DNA from: Gorsachius magnificus
Taxonomy: Eukaryota; Chordata; Aves; Pelecaniformes; Ardeidae
DNA length: 64,000 nt
Assembly: GCA_034008185.1 (NCBI GenBank)
Contig: CM067086.1
Location: 35,175,007 to 35,239,006, forward strand
Direction of reading: 5' to 3'
Numbering within the stretch: the first letter of the stretch is position 1; each line of letters starts with the position of its first letter. A program made the position numbers and the translations under genes. Shown one piece after another: positions 49,322 to 60,016 of this stretch. The notes under the pieces were generated by a model, which saw only the letters and a list, made by a program, of their open reading frames with translations, searched no databases and was not told where the DNA came from.

Positions 49322-52300
49322 TACTATCATTACACATAATACAACATGTAATGTTGTACAATGCATCTCTCAACTTTACTGCTCTACATCTTTGTAGGAA
49401 AAACTAGATTTACAGTCTATTCTATAGATCCATGCTAAACAAAATGTAAAAAAGTTATCAGGGGAAGAGACCAAACGATGTACCATCTCCAACAACAGCC
49501 TGTAACGTCAGGACCTTTAAAACTGTGTCCCTAACTCAATCACCTTCAGTTTGATAGAGAGAAGTCAGCCTTCACTTCCGACTAATCATGATGCAAGTCT
49601 GCATTGTCAACCTGTTAGATCTGCAAAAACTCTATTTGCCTTTTCTCCTTTCTGCCCCCTTTACCTGATATAGTCCTAGCAAATGCATTTTTCCCAGGAT
49701 ATTTATTAATGTTTTTTTTCTCATAACGCCAGTAACTCTACTTTATAATTGTTCTGTAACTAGAACGTAAAAATTACTACCTAATGCTGGATATCATTTC
49801 ATTGCCTTCTCATGTTCCCTTTTTGCCTTCCTCTGTTATCTTTTCTCATATTTTAATTACAAGCTTTTAGGAGCATAAACACTCCACTTGTTCTATATTG
49901 GTACCACAAGCTGGGAACAGACCTCAAGATCCTAACTCAGAGAATGAGAAAGTGAAGTTCTATGAAATTGTAATGCAGTTGGGGCTGTATGACTTACTCC
50001 TCTTTTCCTCAACAGCAGCTATAAAATTCCAACCACTAAATAAACTTCAAACAACTTTCATTACATTAATTACACCAAACTACTTAAGCCTTTCCCTTTC
50101 ACCCAAACATGGTGCAACTTTCTCAAAGAACTACTCCTTACCAGGAGCCTGAAATACCTGCTTAAATGAGATGATTTCACTCCAAAAGAGAAATTGTTAC
50201 AAATGAACTGGATAACCCCAACATAGATATCAAGCCACCACTCCAGTGTCCAGAGCTAAAAAACAGACACACTATACAGTCGGAAGGCATGACTGTTGTG
50301 TGTACAGCATTTGCTTAAAATTTTGCCTTGAAAAGGTGCTGCAATTAATACCAGAAGATCTTCTCTTTATTTCACCAAAAATAAACACTCACAGCATATG
50401 ATGCACTGGAAAATTTCTCATATTGTAAATCTATCTTATAGTATTACCAAGACCTTCAGCAAGGAAATAGTCCTAGGCAAAGAGTGAGTGTAAGCTGTCT
50501 GTTTTGCGTATAGTGACAAACTGGGTAAACCTATTCACAAAGTTGAGGACACATGCAGGGAGTAAAAGCAATTCAATGGGTGAAAATAAACAGAGCACCA
50601 TTATTTACAAAGAAGGATGCTACAAGTTCTAAGAAACTTAATTCAGGATAAATTAATAGAATTAAGTATCATTTCCGTAGTAGAAACTGAAGAACAATAA
50701 GGCAAGAAGAGTGATTGCAAGTAGCTGTATTGGTGATAGCCTTAAGTTTAAGCAAAAAGAAATCTACCTGAAAGACTTTTTTTAAATGTAGAAGAGACAT
50801 GGTGGAGTTTTTGTTTGTTGTACAATTTTTGTTCTTCTTCTTAGAAGACTTAGAATTATGGACTGCCATACAACCGTTAAAAGTTGTGGCAACAGGATCA
50901 GAAGGGGGACATTCAATGCACAGAGACAAATAGACACACAGATACATAAACATTTCATTCAAAAAAATCACTTAAGCTCCTAATTCTCAGAAGCAACTCA
51001 AGTTTTATATAACATTATTCTTCCTTTTTACCCTTTTTCTAAAAGGAATTGCCTGACTAACGGACAAGTACTGTATCAAGAAAAGAGGACCATTTCAGTG
51101 ACAACAGGTAAAACGTCCTAATTAATTTTAAAACAATAGCACTCAACACACTCAGCCGTTCAAGAAGCATGTAGAACCTTCGCCAGCATCCTTAAAAGTG
51201 GCTTCAGGAAAATTCCACTAGCTTGATCTTAAGGTGTTCCCTAGCCTTTGTGACTTTTACTAAATATTAATTTCTGTATCGTTTTTGTGTAATCTCATAC
51301 ACAACTCATTGAGAACAATTTCCGTATCTTCCCAGGTTTTAATTAACCATTGCTAAAAACTTCTCCCTAGAAATATCTTCCATTATTGTCTGACATTTGT
51401 CCAATATATTTGTTTGCAATTATTTACCTGGTGAACATTATATTGCAGACATTTATACTTTACTGAATCAGCCACAGAGATCTTTGCTACAGCATATCCG
51501 CATGCAGTTAGTAGTATAACTATTAGATATTAAGTTGGACTGTAAAGGATTAATTATTTTAATGTTTCCAATTCACACATTCTTTGTTATGTCACTAGGG
51601 ATACACCACTAGGGACACAGATTTGATAAAAAAACATGTATTAAAAGCATCTAAAGATAAACTGGGTTTATGTCACACTAATCCTGGGTAAACTGAAGTG
51701 CTTTACTACAACTCCTATAATAATAAAAAGTCATGATATAATCACGTTTTATAGTCATATTTGGCAACAGTGAAAATTATTGAAAAAAAAGAAAATCTGT
51801 TACTATACCTGACAATTCATATTGTAAAACTAAGATGACTTCCCATTTCATCTGTAACATCTAAACAGTAGAAGAGCTCATTTTCAAGCAATATAGACTG
51901 GGAAATGTATCTACATATAAATGTGTATGAGCCACCCAGTTGTCTTGATTCTGAGCAACAATTTAACACACAAATCAAAAACATAACTGAAAAAAATCCG
52001 TAAACTCATTGTGTAAATCTATGTACATAGACTAGACCTTGAAAAAAAAATTAAATCCAAATATTCTATTCTAGTCTTTGTAAAAACAGTACTTTGCTGT
52101 TTAAGTATAACAGATAACTATACTCAGTCTACGACAGAAAACAATTTCCCACTCCTGTCTGTAAATGTTTAGATAAGTGATTGGAGAGGTTTATCGGAAC
52201 ACTTAAAAGTTAGGTCATTGAGACAAGCTGTTAAAGGAACAAAAGTCAAAGAAAAATCAATTGTTAAGGCCTTTGTCACTCAGAGAAATGAAGAACTTGT

Positions 52301-52452
52301 ACCCAGTTAGAGAAAGAGTCACACATACACAGACACATGCACAAAGGCATACAGACACTAATACCCATGCACCATGCACACCAACACACACTCTTCAGAT
52401 CTATGGAAAACAAGGCAAAACGTTCTTGACTAATGTGTTAGGAGCCATCTCC

Positions 52453-52476
52453 AAAAAAAAAAAAAAAAAAAAAAAA
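52453..52476 (+). repeat. A24 homopolymer
   Basis: A pure run of 24 A preceded by GCCATCTCC, downstream of a CA-rich degenerate patch. No retrocopy body was recognised. Avian CR1 elements do not make poly(A) tails, so it is unlikely to be a CR1 end. Confidence 0.85.
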
Positions 52477-52745
52477 GTATTTATTGGTATTAAAATAAGT
52501 GGAAACACTTTCCATTAATACAATGAATTTCGGGAAAAATAACAAAGCAATACACCTATTAACTAAAGTTATCACCATAATTTGGACTCTAAGATGGCAA
52601 ACCACTTTGACATGCCTCGTTACAAGTACATTTAAAGTGCTCCTATGCTTTGGGCAGGGGTGTGACTTCCCCCCTCCCTCCTGTCATGCTCTCTGTTAAC
52701 AAATGACTACATAGGTATTTCTAATGTAGGAAGACAAAAGCTGTC

Positions 52746-52833
52746 TGCTCCAAATCATCACCTCATATTTGATTAATTCAGCAGCAGTGGGAATGACAAA
52801 GAACTTGAGAATAATTTCCAGAAAGGAGAGGAC
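52746..52833 (+). repeat. Left arm of an unexplained inverted repeat pair
   Basis: The 73-bp core 52761-52833 (CCTCATATTTGATTAATTCA to GGAGAGGAC) matches the reverse complement of 53544-53616 at 63 of 73 positions with no gap, and the similarity extends weakly to 52746. It is not CR1 or any element I recognise. In one frame both arms translate to similar peptides (AAVGMTKNLR versus AAIGMTKTLR), but the substitutions are largely non-synonymous, so selection on protein is not indicated. Confidence 0.75.
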
Positions 52834-53543
52834 TTTGTCAATTGATCACAGTAGTAAAGTCCCAGTAGCGAGGAAAGGCTCAAATGAGACTGCTCTGCAT
52901 TCACTCATCCACACTGCCAAGGGCAACAGGGTTCCCTCTATATCCCTCAGCATGTTATCTCAAAACAGCGCAGGTTAACACATGTGTTCTCACCTAATGC
53001 TGCATAAGTGCTGCCTTCATTAATTTCTCATGTATTCATACTTTAGGAAGGGGTAACAAACAAACAATAGGGGGATGTCATCTAAAGAACAAACATTACC
53101 AGGGCAGGAAACTAAGAAATAGCTGTATTGCACACATGTAAGAAGTGCTTTGCTTCTCCCTTCCATACATGACACGCGAGTAGGCACAAATACACTGAAT
53201 ATCCAGAGTCAAATCCAGATGAAAGCCACCAACTAGAAAACTACAGAATTAATTCCAAGCATTATTACAGAAACAAAACACCAAATATTTCATAACAAAG
53301 ACACAGCACCAGGGTAGCAGTGTAAGAAAAAACTGTGTGTATTTATGTATTTATTTATATTCATACTGAACTTACAAGTCAGGGAAAAATTAAGAAAGGA
53401 AATTACACTGTATTAATAACACCTTCCTTTAAATGCTGTCATTGCACATAAAGACTTCACAGAAGAACTGGGACTTAATTGCAACAAGTACTGAAGACAT
53501 ACCACTACTACAACAACGATGACAATGAAAGTGTTCTTGTCCT

Positions 53544-53630
53544 GTCCTCTCCTCTCTGAAATTTGTTCTTAAGGTCTTTGTCATTCCTATTGCTGCCAAA
53601 TTAATCAAATATGAGGAATGTCTTGGAACA
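53544..53630 (-). repeat. Right arm of the unexplained inverted repeat pair
   Basis: Reverse-complement partner of 52746-52833, about 710 bp away. Beyond the ungapped core, a weaker gapped match may continue (AAGTCCCAGT occurs on the far side of both arms, at 52856-52865 and 53466-53475 reversed). Either two copies of one dispersed family inserted in opposite orientation, or a local inverted duplication. Confidence 0.75.
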
Positions 53631-55960
53631 GAACCTGATAGTATCACTTCCAATAAAGTTTATAAATATGCCCACAAGTTTGCTGATCCCTAGAAACAAA
53701 TACAGGTATCATTTTTATGCATTAGTGAGGTTCTAGCCCTTCTATATGAGCAGAGAGCCTAAAAATGATGCACAAAACTATGCAATAACTTAGCTCTGAA
53801 AGAAAAGATACATCATAATCAACAAAAAATGGGGGATGAAGGGGAAGTTTCCCTTTAAGGAAGCAAAAATTAATCTTACTAGACTTTTATCAGGTAATTC
53901 TCTTGCTCTTTCAAAAAAAATACTGTAAGATATTTTTGGATCAAAAGAGATCTGATCTTACTTTATAACTCACTAAGAAAGAGTTATCTCTGAGAGCCTA
54001 AAACATCCTAGAGCACTTCTGTCTACAGACTCAAAAATGAGAATAGAGAGATCAACAATTTCAAAGGAAGATTCAGCTACACAAGCCTGGGAAACATTCA
54101 CTAGCAATCCAAATTCCCAAGAAAACATTTTAATCTGGAGAAGATCTGACTGATCAACAGTTTCACTGGAAGAGTTCTAAAGGGCTAGTGTACTTCATGT
54201 TTGTATGTACAGTGTTTAGGCAGCAATAAAAGCTGTAAGTAATAAGTACTGAAGGCTTACATCACTTTAGCACTCAGTACCTAATAAATGGTTCCTTTCT
54301 CAGTATATTACAAAACAACAATTGACCCCTTCTCCAGGAAGGTGAAAGAAGTTATGATGGAGAGGAGACAGCAGGAACCAATATGATTGTTCACAGCAAG
54401 CAGAAGCTGGGGCTTCCAAGACAGAAATCTAGTCAATTTTTTCCCTGTAAAAGATTTCCTAATACCAAGTAGAAGGAACACTTCTGCATAGTCTCACTTT
54501 TGCTGTTTCCATTTTTGGCCCCCACCTCTACTTAGCACTTTATTTTACCCATTGGAAAGAAGCGCAATGGAGTTCTACTAGCATGAGAACGGGTCACAGC
54601 AGCAGAAATTGCCATCTCATGTAGCATACACAGGCTATCTATGAGCAAGCAAAGCTTCTCACTTCATCACTGAGGAATACTGTTCAGTCAAGGCAACATC
54701 TTAGTGAAAGGATGAAGGGCTTTCATTTAAAGCTCCAGTCTCAGATAAAAGCACCTTCTTCTAAAGGCTAAGTAATCTACTAAACCATGTAATATAGATC
54801 TCTAAAAAGTGGAGTGGAGGGAAGGGATGTTGGAAAGGATATTTCATTGGGATTATCCATTTCCCTCCTGCCATGAAATTCTCCCAGGCTTAAAAGTGCT
54901 AATGACACTTCATCACACCTAAACAATTTACATAAGCAGCAGCAGCCATCACCACTCTCCAACCTTTAATTCCCAGAAATAAATATTCCCAGCCTCCCAG
55001 AAATCACCCTTGTAATGTCTTGCTTCAGACACTTAGCATGTTTTATTTTAGAGACTTTAGTTGTATCAACTCTAGAGGAGACTGGAACATTATTTGTGAT
55101 AAATGCGAAGCCAAGATAGTACGGAAAGAGGAGAGAATACACACATCAATAGCAGTTTTTTCGCACTAGTTACACAACAACACACTCTTAGTCATGCAGG
55201 GTAAAAATAATGAGAGACACAAGATGACACATGGAAAGGATCTTATCCTCTTCTCAAAAATTAGTGCATGAACACTGCTTGCTTAAAAGTCCAAACTGGT
55301 TGTCATACTAGATTTGTGTAAAGCTTTAGGAAAGAATGGTGTGAGGGCTCTTTATAGAAAATTACACCAAGTGAAGGCAATTTCACTAATTAACACCCCT
55401 TCCCAAAGAAATCCTTATCTCCTTTTAAAATAAGCTTCTTTTAAGCAGAGAAAAGACCCCAAACATTTGCAGAGCCCCGACTTCCAACATCTGTTGGTAT
55501 TCCCTACACACAAGTGTGCTCCTGTGTGCATGTTTATCAGAAGAGGTCATCAAGGGCTTGCTTGGTTTATTCATCGTTTTAAGGCTCTCCCATTTGCAAA
55601 GCTTCTGTTAATGTCAGTGAAATCTAACCTAGACAGAAGTTTCAGAGGTCAGATATTTGGCATGCTACATTTAGAAACCCAAGTACAAAGTTGACGAGGA
55701 CGCTTCAAACACAGGGGATTACAGCGGAAATAGGTCTCCCTATACCAAACTGGCTATTGAGCAGATTCAAGGAAGAACACACTGAGACTGCCTGATGCTA
55801 TTAAAGCTCATATTCTTGCTTTATTTTTTCCCCACTGACTAAATCAATTCTTCCATTTGGCAAAGCCCAGCACAGAAATAACACTTTATTTTTAATAAAA
55901 CAGAAAAGGAATAGACATGAGATATAAAATCATGTACAACATGACCTATAAAAAGCAGAT
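53631..55960. other. Intron 1 stretch next to exon 1, nothing recognised
   Basis: Unique-looking sequence immediately downstream (in transcription) of RYR3 exon 1. First-intron regulatory elements are possible here, but no motif cluster could be identified by eye. Confidence 0.45.
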
Positions 55961-55966
55961 ACTTAC

Positions 55967-56017
55967 AGTTCGTAGGAACTGTATTTCATCTTCCCCTCCT
56001 TCACCCCCTTCAGCCAT
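55967..56017 (-). CDS. RYR3: RYR3 exon 1, coding part (start codon and first 17 codons)
   Basis: Ryanodine receptor 3 is a giant homotetrameric calcium-release channel of the endoplasmic/sarcoplasmic reticulum. On the minus strand an ATG at 56017-56015 sits in a strong context (G at -3, G at +4) and opens a 17-residue reading MAEGGEGGEDEIQFLRT, which stops exactly at a consensus donor (GTAAGT, plus-strand 55961-55966) in phase 0. The two GGE steps and the EDEIQFLRT ending fit the RyR3 N-terminus; RyR2 and RyR1 differ in the acidic leader. Exon 2 of the same gene lies 51.7 kb downstream in transcription and continues in frame. The residues are the lead-in to the cytosolic N-terminal beta-trefoil (domain A). 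An overlapping frame is open across the exon and is treated as a possible uORF. The transcription start is not visible, so only the coding part is given. Gene identity is near certain; the paralogue call (RYR3, not RYR2) is strong. Confidence 0.93.
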
Positions 56018-56350
56018 GGCTCTTGAGGAGTCAGCTCTGCTGAGACTCTGATCGCCTCCACCGTCAGCTCACTGCGCTCTCGGTACAGCTCCTCTTCTCC
56101 TATCAGTATTAGCATATAGCTAATCCACAGCCATATAGGGAGCTCAGCTAACTCCACTGCAGTGCAGACTGTCAGTCAACCCCCTCACTGCCAGAGCCAA
56201 CTGCTCTGCTTTTCCAGCTCATAGCAAGCAATTCTTTTCTCTCTACCCTAGAGGTAAAAAAACCCCCTACCGTTAAGGTATTGCAGGAAGCATTATACGC
56301 ATCACTAGGTGTGGATTTCCCACCCACCCCCACCCCCAGATACTGTCTGG
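56018..56350 (-). promoter_or_regulatory. RYR3: RYR3 5' UTR and probable proximal promoter
   Basis: The 330 bases upstream of the RYR3 start codon are richer in GC than the flanks. Read on the minus strand they hold, from far to near: a G-rich run able to form a G-quadruplex (56319-56337), a TATAAT-like string (near 56295), a CArG-like box CCCTATATGG (56131-56140, one mismatch to CC(A/T)6GG), and a TATATGC string (around 56115) followed by a purine-rich leader. There is no CpG island and no canonical TATAAA box. An upstream ATG at 56115-56113 in weak context opens a frame that overlaps the main start. The transcription start site cannot be placed from sequence alone, so the split between promoter and UTR is inference. 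Confidence 0.5.
56319..56337 (-). promoter_or_regulatory. G-quadruplex motif upstream of RYR3 start
   Basis: On the minus (RYR3 sense) strand this reads as four G-runs of 5, 5, 3 and 3 separated by single T loops, which satisfies the strict G3+N1-7 rule with the shortest and most stable loop class. It lies about 300 bases upstream of the start codon. Whether it is transcribed depends on the unknown TSS. The motif is seen directly; function is inferred. Confidence 0.6.
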
Positions 56351-59300
56351 TCAAAACAGCAATAATGGTGAAGTGTTAATGAAAGCAGAGCTTGTGCTTC
56401 CATTTTCACAGATCAGGGTACCAAATTTTGCACTGAAATGTATCAAATTTAGCAACTCTGAACCTACTGATATGTGCAGCACAAGGATGTAAATCAGATG
56501 ATCACAGGACAAGCTGATTTTGACAGCAGATATTTTCAGCTTGCTTACAATAACTTCCGTTTCTTGCTTCTCTGCATAAGCAGCTGCAAGTCTGATTTCC
56601 AAGATGACTTAATGATCTGAACCTACTATGTGTAGTTATTTGTGCTATCCTTTTAAATGGTATTTATATATTTATCCTAAGGACTGCAAGGGTTTTATTT
56701 GTACCTTTTCAGAACTGCACCTTAATATTATAGGGGATGGTACAAATTTACTTCAAAACCTATAAACCACAGTTATGTTAAAACAAAAAATAACTTTAAA
56801 TTCTAATGAAATAATGAAGAAATTTGTAATTCATGACAATTGCTAGTTATTACTTTAATATTCGCAAACTAGCAAGGAAAAAGATACATCAACTCTAGAA
56901 CAACATTTACTTAAGTGAAGGGAGGAAAAGAGAAAAGACACAAGGAAACAGGAGAAGAGAGCACCAAGGAGGCTGTAGCCAGCCAATTCACTATATGATC
57001 TTGCATTTTGTGGTAAGGTTGCAACCACAGTCTACCCATACATTCCACCCCTGAGAAGCATTACCCGAACTTTGTACTGTCCGTATTTACATTGATACAT
57101 ACTCTCACAGAGTACCATATGTATGCAGTCTTTTTCTCAGTAAAAACATGTTTTTGTTTTACGAGTGAGAACATAGGCATGAGGGTAAGGGAAGAATAGG
57201 GGTCACAAGGACAAGTGTAGCACAGTGAAAACTGAAACCAGATTCTCTATGTCCACAAGCTAATATGTTTATACACAACCATCCTCTATACATGGAACCC
57301 AATGCAAACTGCACCTCCTCCCCTGCCCTGAATAACAGCATTCTGATTTTTCACGAAGTAAAATAGACACAACACAAACCACGAGACGTCCAACCATTTC
57401 TCTCCTTGAAGGGCAAAATGCTTTCAAAAATGTTTTATTTCACTCCCTCTTACTACCCTAAGAAACTCTGTCAAAAAAATAATGTCAGTCCCATTACTCA
57501 GCAACAAACTCAGGCAATTTCAGGCCAAAAGCAACTCAGAAGCTTCTAGCTGACACAGTCATAACGGCTGGCCCTGCCAGTCTGTCCACTCCCCTTCCCC
57601 CATCCTGTAGTTTTTGTTGGTTGCTGTAAGCAAGAAAAAGAGAGCTTTGTGCAAGACAAAGGCAATGTGGCAGAAAAATATTTCTCTGAAGTGCCAGAAA
57701 ACTGATTCGGTTGGTGTTCCAAAAATCTGGTTTTCTGTTTGGTTTTTGTCATGGTTTTTTTACTGCAGCCATCTTTGAATTAATGTTTTATCTCTTTCCT
57801 CATCAATACAAAGAACAAAACTTAACAGATCTTCCTTACAGAATATAGTTATTCCAGAAAAAAAAAAAAAAATCAGAGTGGGGAAAACTTGCCTAAAGTC
57901 AAAGCATGCCACTCAGTGTTTTTACAGAAAAACAGATCAGGTAGAGAGGCCTACTGATGATACATGCTTATCCATACATATAGATTTAGAATGGATCTGA
58001 TACATGTATTGCATGGCAAGATCTACACATGTAAGGACAGTTTTTCTGTAATATCTTATATGAAACAACCTTTCAAGCATACTACTTCACTTTGAAAGAT
58101 TATAAACAAGAAATACATAAAAACCTGAGAAAACAAGCGCAAGTCATAAGACTCATAAAAAGTACAAGTGCTCTATTTCCCTCACAAATAGAAATCAATG
58201 TCATGCAGTACATCTGCTGGTCACGTTTTATTTCAGCAAGATTTCCAGACAGTGAATTCTGAACATGAAGAGCTGAGATGAATCCATCTGAATCAAATGG
58301 AAAGGAGGGAAAAAAAGTAACTTTTCCAGTGTCTTCCTCATATGTTGGAGTATTCCATCAAAATGCTTCCTATGAAACTTTGAGACACCTCTTGAGTAAA
58401 ATATTATGTTTACATCAGTTAATATAGATAGCTATAGACACCTATGCCTGCAACTTCTAATAAGGCAGCTACAGAGCTTACCATTATTTTTTTTTAAACA
58501 GACATCAACATGACAGGATCTTGCTTTGCATTTTTAAACAAAAGACAAAGCATATGGAAAAAGGAGCATTGGTAATAACTCTAGCATTGTAACAGAGACC
58601 ACTTAAGACACCTAAAATTCTGACTCATGTCAAATTTCACCAGCAGGTTTGGTTTTCTCTTTGTAAATCCCTCTTTGTTTTTCTTTGTTTGATACTCAGC
58701 TTTACAAAGTAGCTTGCGAATTGTTTTGGGAAACAATTTCCTGCCCCAATAAGCAAAATAATTAGGTTAGATTTCATCTTTGTAAAATTGTCAACTGAAC
58801 TGCAAAACAATTTCATAGCACTTCTATTCCTTAAGAGTGTTATTCTGCTTGGTATTATGCCTATATGTTTAATAAGAAAAACATTCAGCTGCTACAGCAT
58901 AATGAAATGTACATCTCCTCAAAACATAGCTTGTTTTTTTCCAGGACTTCCCCACTGCTCAGAGATTGAGATTTGACTGTTTATGGAATTGCACTTAATC
59001 AGAAATTCCATTTACACAAAGCATAATGCTTTGCATTTCTAATTTCTTAACACTAACTTGTCTTGAAAAATCTTATTCATCTTTTTTTAAAAAAAAAATT
59101 ACTGAAGCTGTGATTGAAAGAAAATGCCATCAGGTCACTGCAGTAAATCAATCTAAAATGATTGTACATCACACACACAGCATGTGTATATATATACACA
59201 CACACACACACACAGTGACTCTGCTTTACTGGAGATGATCGTAAGGTGCTGCATTCCACTGTGAAAGCCGCACAGGTCAAATAATCTGAATTGGGACCAC

Positions 59301-59886
59301 TGTGTATTTTATGATATCCTATTTATGCCAATCAATTTTAAATCCATAATTTAGCATTTTTGCTGCTGAATACATTCTAGACAGACTCTATGGTATTTTA
59401 AAGCTATCAAAAGAACTTGTCTACAAAATAAATTTAAGGAAAACTTCCTTTCTGTTTTCAGCACAAACATGCTGCCTGCTTATTCTCCAACATAAGCTCT
59501 TCCTTCTTACCAAGGGATTCAGACTGAGTGACTCTCCACATGAGTTCTTGATTCCGGGTTAGCTTTTGGCAGGCTTCAGTGCTGCTGCCGCCAAACTAAC
59601 TCAGAATTTTTACCGTGGCAGTAGCCTGGCAATAAAATAGTAACAGGAATTTTACAAAAGGAGCTAAATAATCATCCTGCTGTAAAAAATGAGTATCTGA
59701 ATCTCAAAAACTTTTTGTTGTATTTTACCTTTCTGAAGATTGACTTACACCACCAATCAAAGACGGATCAAATACCTAGTAGAAGATACTTACAAAACCT
59801 GTAAGTACATGCATCTTCAAAAGCATGGGTAATATCAGTTACCTAAGTTTCTGTTGAGGAGTCAAAATAGTATTCTCCACTGATAA
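56351..59886. other. Upstream flank of RYR3
   Basis: No exon recognised. It holds an A15 run (57858-57872) and a TA/CA microsatellite (59187-59214). Short frames on both strands lack domains. Confidence 0.5.
59187..59214. repeat. (TA)5(CA)9 compound microsatellite
   Basis: TATATATATA at 59187-59196 followed by nine CA units at 59197-59214. A shorter ACACACACA stretch lies at 59171-59179. Likely length-polymorphic. Confidence 0.9.
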
Positions 59887-60016
59887 TCATAGAATCATTT
59901 GGTTGGAAAAGACCTTTAAATTCAAGTCCAATTATACCTGTCCACTACTAAACCATGTCTGTTTCTCTAATTACAGGCCTAAGTGCTAAAATTTAGATGC
60001 TGCTTAAAAGACTGAC
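59887..60016 (-). mobile_element. CR1 LINE 3' fragment (degenerate)
   Basis: Minus-strand CR1 tail: plus-strand ATCATAGAATCATTTGGTTGGAAAAGACCTTTAAA, then AAGTCCAATTATACC and CACTACTAAACCATGTC, then a gapped CCTAAGTGCT. It belongs to the same broad subfamily as the copy at 25.7 kb (shared CACTAAACCATGTC block) but is older. Confidence 0.85.

Larger units (their letters stand above)
46727..52745. other. Intron 1 stretch with AT and CA simple repeats
   Basis: Mostly AT-rich unique sequence. It contains a TATA/CATA-rich simple patch (49238-49321), a degenerate CA-rich patch (52320-52395) and an A24 run (52453-52476). The 47300-47830 portion is less AT-rich but holds no frame or repeat I recognise. 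Confidence 0.5.
4293..55966 (-). other. RYR3: RYR3 intron 1 (about 51.7 kb)
   Basis: Bounded by the exon 1 donor (GTAAGT at its minus-strand start) and the exon 2 acceptor (CAG, after a short pyrimidine stretch) in the same phase. A very long first intron is usual for RYR genes. It holds the CR1 cluster, two ancient LINE pieces, a collapsed LTR, simple repeats and an inverted duplication, listed separately. No other exon with family resemblance was found on either strand. Confidence 0.9.

Noticed and set aside
52453..52476. A24 run as the tail of a processed pseudogene
   Set aside because: No gene-like body, polyadenylation signal or target duplication upstream; only a CA-rich degenerate patch.
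55963..56157. 64-codon minus-strand frame over exon 1 as a separate gene
   Set aside because: It begins at a GTG in this reading and ends inside the intron donor. The RYR3 frame, splice site and N-terminus match explain the region; only the internal ATG was kept, as a uORF.
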